Positions 36,214-38,466 of a stretch of DNA of 38,466 bases are shown here, piece after piece. Position 1 is the first letter of the stretch. Each line of letters starts with the position of its first letter. Source of the stretch: a virus. The stretch is from the IMG/VR virus record IMGVR_UViG_3300045971_000434, positions 1-38,466 of that record; one strand, 5' to 3'. A model generated the notes under the pieces. It ran no database searches. It was given only the letters and a program-made list of their open reading frames with translations, and was not told where the DNA came from. The position numbers were made by a program, and so were the translations under genes.

Positions 36214-37100
36214 GATTTTTTCTTTAACAATGCTAATAATTGCTGCATGAGATCAATCACTTGTCCCATTATTTTCTTTCTATTTTCTAGTTGAATCTGA
36301 ACATGGTCTGGTAGTACCTCGTCCGCATACCAAACTTTCCATACCTCTCGTGGCATATAACGATCAAAGGTTGAATATGCTGTACCATCTTCGCACCATG
36401 TTGGTCCCCATGAGTTTGCTAAGCGATATGATGAGCCATCGTAGTTTGTCATTGTAACTGCATGTCCTGACACAACTTCCTTTGGAGGACGTAAGGGCTG
36501 TATTGCATTCTTATCCCACGTAATGTTTCCATGCACATCAGTCCACCACTCATTTCCCACAAGGAACATACAAGCAACACCATAGTCAGAAGCATCTATT
36601 GCCAAACAAATAGCATCCCTAGAGTTCTTATCTACTTTTGCATATGCCTTAATCTTATATGGAGCACATAGCGTAATAAGCCTTTTGATTTCTTCATCTG
36701 GTATAGCTATAAGTTTTTCTACCCACTGTTGATATGAGAGGAAGCTATCCTGCTCTGTTGTCCATTTCCATTCTTCAAGCGGAAGATAGCCATATTTTTG
36801 TCCAACTTTCAGTGAACTAAATATTGAACTTCCTTCGTTCCAATCTCCATCCACAAACTTTTTCTGTAATAGATAGTGGAAATCCTCTGAGAACTTACGC
36901 TTAAACTTCTTCTGTGCGTGCATGGTGTCCTCAATTGACGTACACTTGCCTATTTTATGTTGATGATCAATATCTTCTGGTAGCCATCGCGTACCACCTT
37001 TTACTTTTGCATCCAAGATACTTGGTACATAGGTGAAGGTTCGGAGGTCGAATGGTGATGGTCTTGCACCTGTTGAAAAGTCTGATTGAAAGTTTTCCAT
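36210..37100 (-). CDS. Papain-like (C1) cysteine peptidase
   Basis: A 296-residue protein with the C1 triad: C53 in HQHKIGKCTS, H213 in SGHAVTMTNYDG and N229 in LANSWGPTW, in the classical N-S-W-G motif. The sequence RPSPFDLRTFTY and the glycine/tyrosine style agree with phage C1 members. There is no signal peptide; the C-terminal helix (KIMGQVIDLMQQLLALLKKK) is amphipathic and basic. Placed before the holin, it may be a lysis endopeptidase cleaving cell-wall peptides, or a virion protease. The 63 nucleotides upstream hold an in-frame small peptide. Confidence 0.8.
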   Translation of the reverse strand: MENFQSDFSTGARPSPFDLRTFTYVPSILDAKVKGGTRWLPEDIDHQHKIGKCTSIEDTMHAQKKFKRKFSEDFHYLLQKKFVDGDWNEGSSIFSSLKVGQKYGYLPLEEWKWTTEQDSFLSYQQWVEKLIAIPDEEIKRLITLCAPYKIKAYAKVDKNSRDAICLAIDASDYGVACMFLVGNEWWTDVHGNITWDKNAIQPLRPPKEVVSGHAVTMTNYDGSSYRLANSWGPTWCEDGTAYSTFDRYMPREVWKVWYADEVLPDHVQIQLENRKKIMGQVIDLMQQLLALLKKKS

Positions 37101-37133
37101 ATTAGAATATTTGTCCTTGACCTTGTAAATGTA

Positions 37134-37199
37134 TCATTGGGAGATACCCTCTTCAAATCCATCAATGATTATGTCATTTTCTTCTATTCTGTGTGCCAT
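37134..37199 (-). CDS. 21-residue peptide or vestigial N-terminus
   Basis: The peptide is MAHRIEENDIIIDGFEEGIS plus Q, ending at TGA (37136-37134). It is in the same frame as the peptidase that begins at 37100, with no other stop between. The IIDGFEEGI stretch resembles, to my recollection, the start of some phage tail proteins. It could be a remnant, a leader peptide, or (unlikely) part of a read-through product. Confidence 0.4.
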   Translation of the reverse strand: MAHRIEENDIIIDGFEEGISQ

Positions 37200-37201
37200 A
37201 T

Positions 37202-38326
37202 TTATCCTATCTTATAACACCAGAAATTAGTCATAGTGTTTGCACTTGTATTTGATGCACTATTCGTATATCCAAGGAGCTCAATGTAATCATTAAGTGC
37301 AAATTGGTATACCCCACTTACTCCTGCACGACCATTTGTTGAACCTGGTGCTCCTCCAACATTTCCTGTAATAAATGTTGTTCCATTTAATCTTATTTTG
37401 AGATTAACACTTTGTGATGTAGCTGCAATTTCAACAGCTCCCCCAAAGTTATAATAACCAGCAGTTGTAATAGTAATACGAGTATTATTGGTTACATTAT
37501 CGTGCATTGTTGAAGTATCAAATGATTCAGTCTGAAATGTTACTGCCCCATAAGTTGGGTCTGTTGGTAAACTAAACACTGCATTTTGGAATACTCTACA
37601 TCCAATAAATGAACCAGAAGCAGAGGCTTGACTTACCCAGTCTGTACCATTCGAAGTTAGCACATTTCCTGACATTCCTGGTGCTGCGTGTGGTACATTG
37701 TGTCCATCTGAAATAGCCTTAGCTGTTACAAACCCAACGTTGTCTGTAAGAGCATCAAGCGTTGCCCCCGTAATAAGAGCGTTAGCCGTTGCCCCAGTAG
37801 CTATACCTGCCAACTTCGTATCAAGTGTTGTTGTATATGAAGCTGTTGTATTAGTTAGAACTGTTGCAAGGGGTTGCTTTCCATTTAACTGTGTTTGAAT
37901 TGCTGAGGTAACTTCCTTTACATAGGAAATTTCAGTGAGAGAAGGATATGTTGCTACTGCTAAAGTTCCTTGTGCGGTAGCAGAAGTCCAGTAAGAAAGC
38001 TCGTTAGTTGTACCTGACCCCGTGACCGTACCTGCACCCTTTGTATTCAATTGTGTTTGAATTGCTGAGGTAACTCCCTTTACATAGGAAATTTCAGTGA
38101 GGGAAGGATATGTTGCTACAGTCAAAGAGCCAAGAGTTGATGCTCCTGTCCAGTATGTTATTTCATTTATAGTACCTGAGCCACTAATCGTTCCACCTCC
38201 GGGCAAATCAACTAAAAGCCTATGTGTTACTGGATCAGCCCATAAAACTACAGGTGTAAATCCATCAACATCAGATACGGCAAGTAGTGTAGGAACCCTA
38301 TTTTCATCTCGTGAAGCATTAGACAT
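37202..38326 (-). CDS. Tail fibre with repeats and C1q-like tip
   Basis: A 374-residue protein. The N-terminal DEN-VPT-DG-ADP module is shared with the gene at 53-325. It is followed by two 54-residue repeats (GSGTINEITYWTGASTLGSL, ATYPSLTEISYVKGVTSAIQ and close variants), a helical/collagen-like link, and a C-terminal beta domain (residues about 240-374, GAVTFQTESFDTSTMHDNVT, GYYNFGGAVEIAATSQSVNL, NDYIELLGYTNSASNTSANT). The C-terminal pattern fits a C1q/TNF-like trimeric tip, as found in receptor-binding proteins of several phages. It probably recognises the host surface. Its start lies 2 bases from the gene at 53-325 on the circle. Confidence 0.75.
   Translation of the reverse strand: MSNASRDENRVPTLLAVSDVDGFTPVVLWADPVTHRLLVDLPGGGTISGSGTINEITYWTGASTLGSLTVATYPSLTEISYVKGVTSAIQTQLNTKGAGTVTGSGTTNELSYWTSATAQGTLAVATYPSLTEISYVKEVTSAIQTQLNGKQPLATVLTNTTASYTTTLDTKLAGIATGATANALITGATLDALTDNVGFVTAKAISDGHNVPHAAPGMSGNVLTSNGTDWVSQASASGSFIGCRVFQNAVFSLPTDPTYGAVTFQTESFDTSTMHDNVTNNTRITITTAGYYNFGGAVEIAATSQSVNLKIRLNGTTFITGNVGGAPGSTNGRAGVSGVYQFALNDYIELLGYTNSASNTSANTMTNFWCYKIG
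37890..38119 (-). repeat. 68-base direct repeat in the fibre gene
   Basis: Positions 37890-37957 and 38052-38119 match over 68 bases with two differences, offset 162 bases, or 54 codons. They encode the two fibre repeat units, and could expand or contract in frame by recombination. Confidence 0.85.
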
Positions 38327-38466
38327 ATTATAGACTGTTGATTAATAATTTATTTGTAATTGCATCTGCATATATAGGAATAGGGGTCGCTCCATCTGCT
38401 GAAGATACCGCCATAAATGCAACTTTTCTATTTTCATCTCGTATATCAACGGTAATTGTATCTCCA
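38276..38466. repeat. Terminal direct repeat, right copy
   Basis: This is the second copy of positions 1-191, with G at 38398 in place of A at 123. It includes the fibre start and the C-terminal half of the small repeat protein. Confidence 0.95.
38328..38466 (-). CDS. Small repeat protein, C-terminal fragment (duplicate)
   Basis: This is the C-terminal half of the protein encoded at 53-325, cut off by the window edge. It differs by one residue (Ala for Val in SSVDGATP) because of the single mismatch between terminal copies. Confidence 0.9.
   Translation of the reverse strand, partial: GDTITVDIRDENRKVAFMAVSSADGATPIPIYADAITNKLLINSL

Noticed and set aside
37100-37134. TGA recoded as an amino acid
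   Set aside because: Other genes clearly end in TGA with ATGA overlaps to the next gene (16335-16338, 5894-5897), so TGA is a normal stop in this genome.
31776-38326. Diversity-generating retroelement acting on the tail fibre
   Set aside because: The repeats are ordinary in-frame duplications with few differences, and there is no reverse transcriptase or template repeat.

Overview
This window is an essentially complete tailed double-stranded DNA bacteriophage genome, most likely short-tailed. It has a GpA-like large terminase, a large portal, scaffold, a major capsid protein, an adaptor, a propeller-like tail protein, a 1167-residue ejection-type protein and a fibre, and no tape-measure protein. 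Positions 1-191 recur at 38276-38466 with one mismatch (A123 versus G38398). The molecule is therefore circular or circularly permuted, with about 38275 unique bases. No DNA or RNA polymerase, integrase, classical repressor, tRNA or CRISPR array was found. Almost every start lacks a Shine-Dalgarno sequence and sits in an A/T-rich 'TAATATG' context, which suggests a host that does not rely on SD initiation. I cannot name the host. All three stop codons are used as stops, including ATGA overlaps, so the standard bacterial code applies.

Layout. (1) The leftward late operon runs from 11254 down to 53, crosses the circle junction and continues from 38326 to 26774. In transcription order it encodes a small unknown protein, putative small terminase, a coil protein, a GroES-like co-chaperonin, a zinc protein, large terminase, portal, two small proteins, scaffold, major capsid protein, decoration-type proteins, a coiled-coil protein, small repeat proteins, tail fibre, papain-like peptidase, a holin pair, tail proteins, an HNH-AP2 endonuclease insertion, ejection-type proteins and a transglycosylase-like protein. 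(2) The region 11255-12193 is a noncoding control region and candidate origin. It holds a leftward promoter, a perfect DnaA-box-like 12-mer, an AT-rich tract and two 36-base inverted promoter-like arms facing each other. (3) The rightward early region 12194-16172 is a ladder of small genes followed by an SF2 helicase, a membrane peptide and a ribbon-helix-helix protein. (4) A leftward replication island at 19078-16228 encodes a CHC2 zinc-finger protein, an AAA+ helicase-like ATPase, two small proteins, a VRR-NUC nuclease and a 36-residue protein coupled by ATGA. (5) The second rightward region 19175-26759 encodes a small HTH protein, an SSB-like protein, a coiled-coil protein and a PD-(D/E)XK nuclease, then accessory genes including YopX and an alanine-repeat protein. 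It ends in a two-gene cassette with its own sigma70-type promoter and real SD sites.

Working together: HTH and RHH proteins probably time transcription. SSB, the nuclease, the helicases and the CHC2 protein remodel DNA while the host supplies polymerase. The late operon builds the capsid, possibly with help from the phage GroES. The peptidase, transglycosylase-like protein and holins act on the envelope. The most interesting features are the facing promoter arms, the 12-mer upstream of three leftward units, the hairpin-filled gaps flanking probable high-abundance proteins, the SD-bearing terminal cassette, and a compositionally distinct ADP-ribosyltransferase-like segment inside the ejection-type protein.
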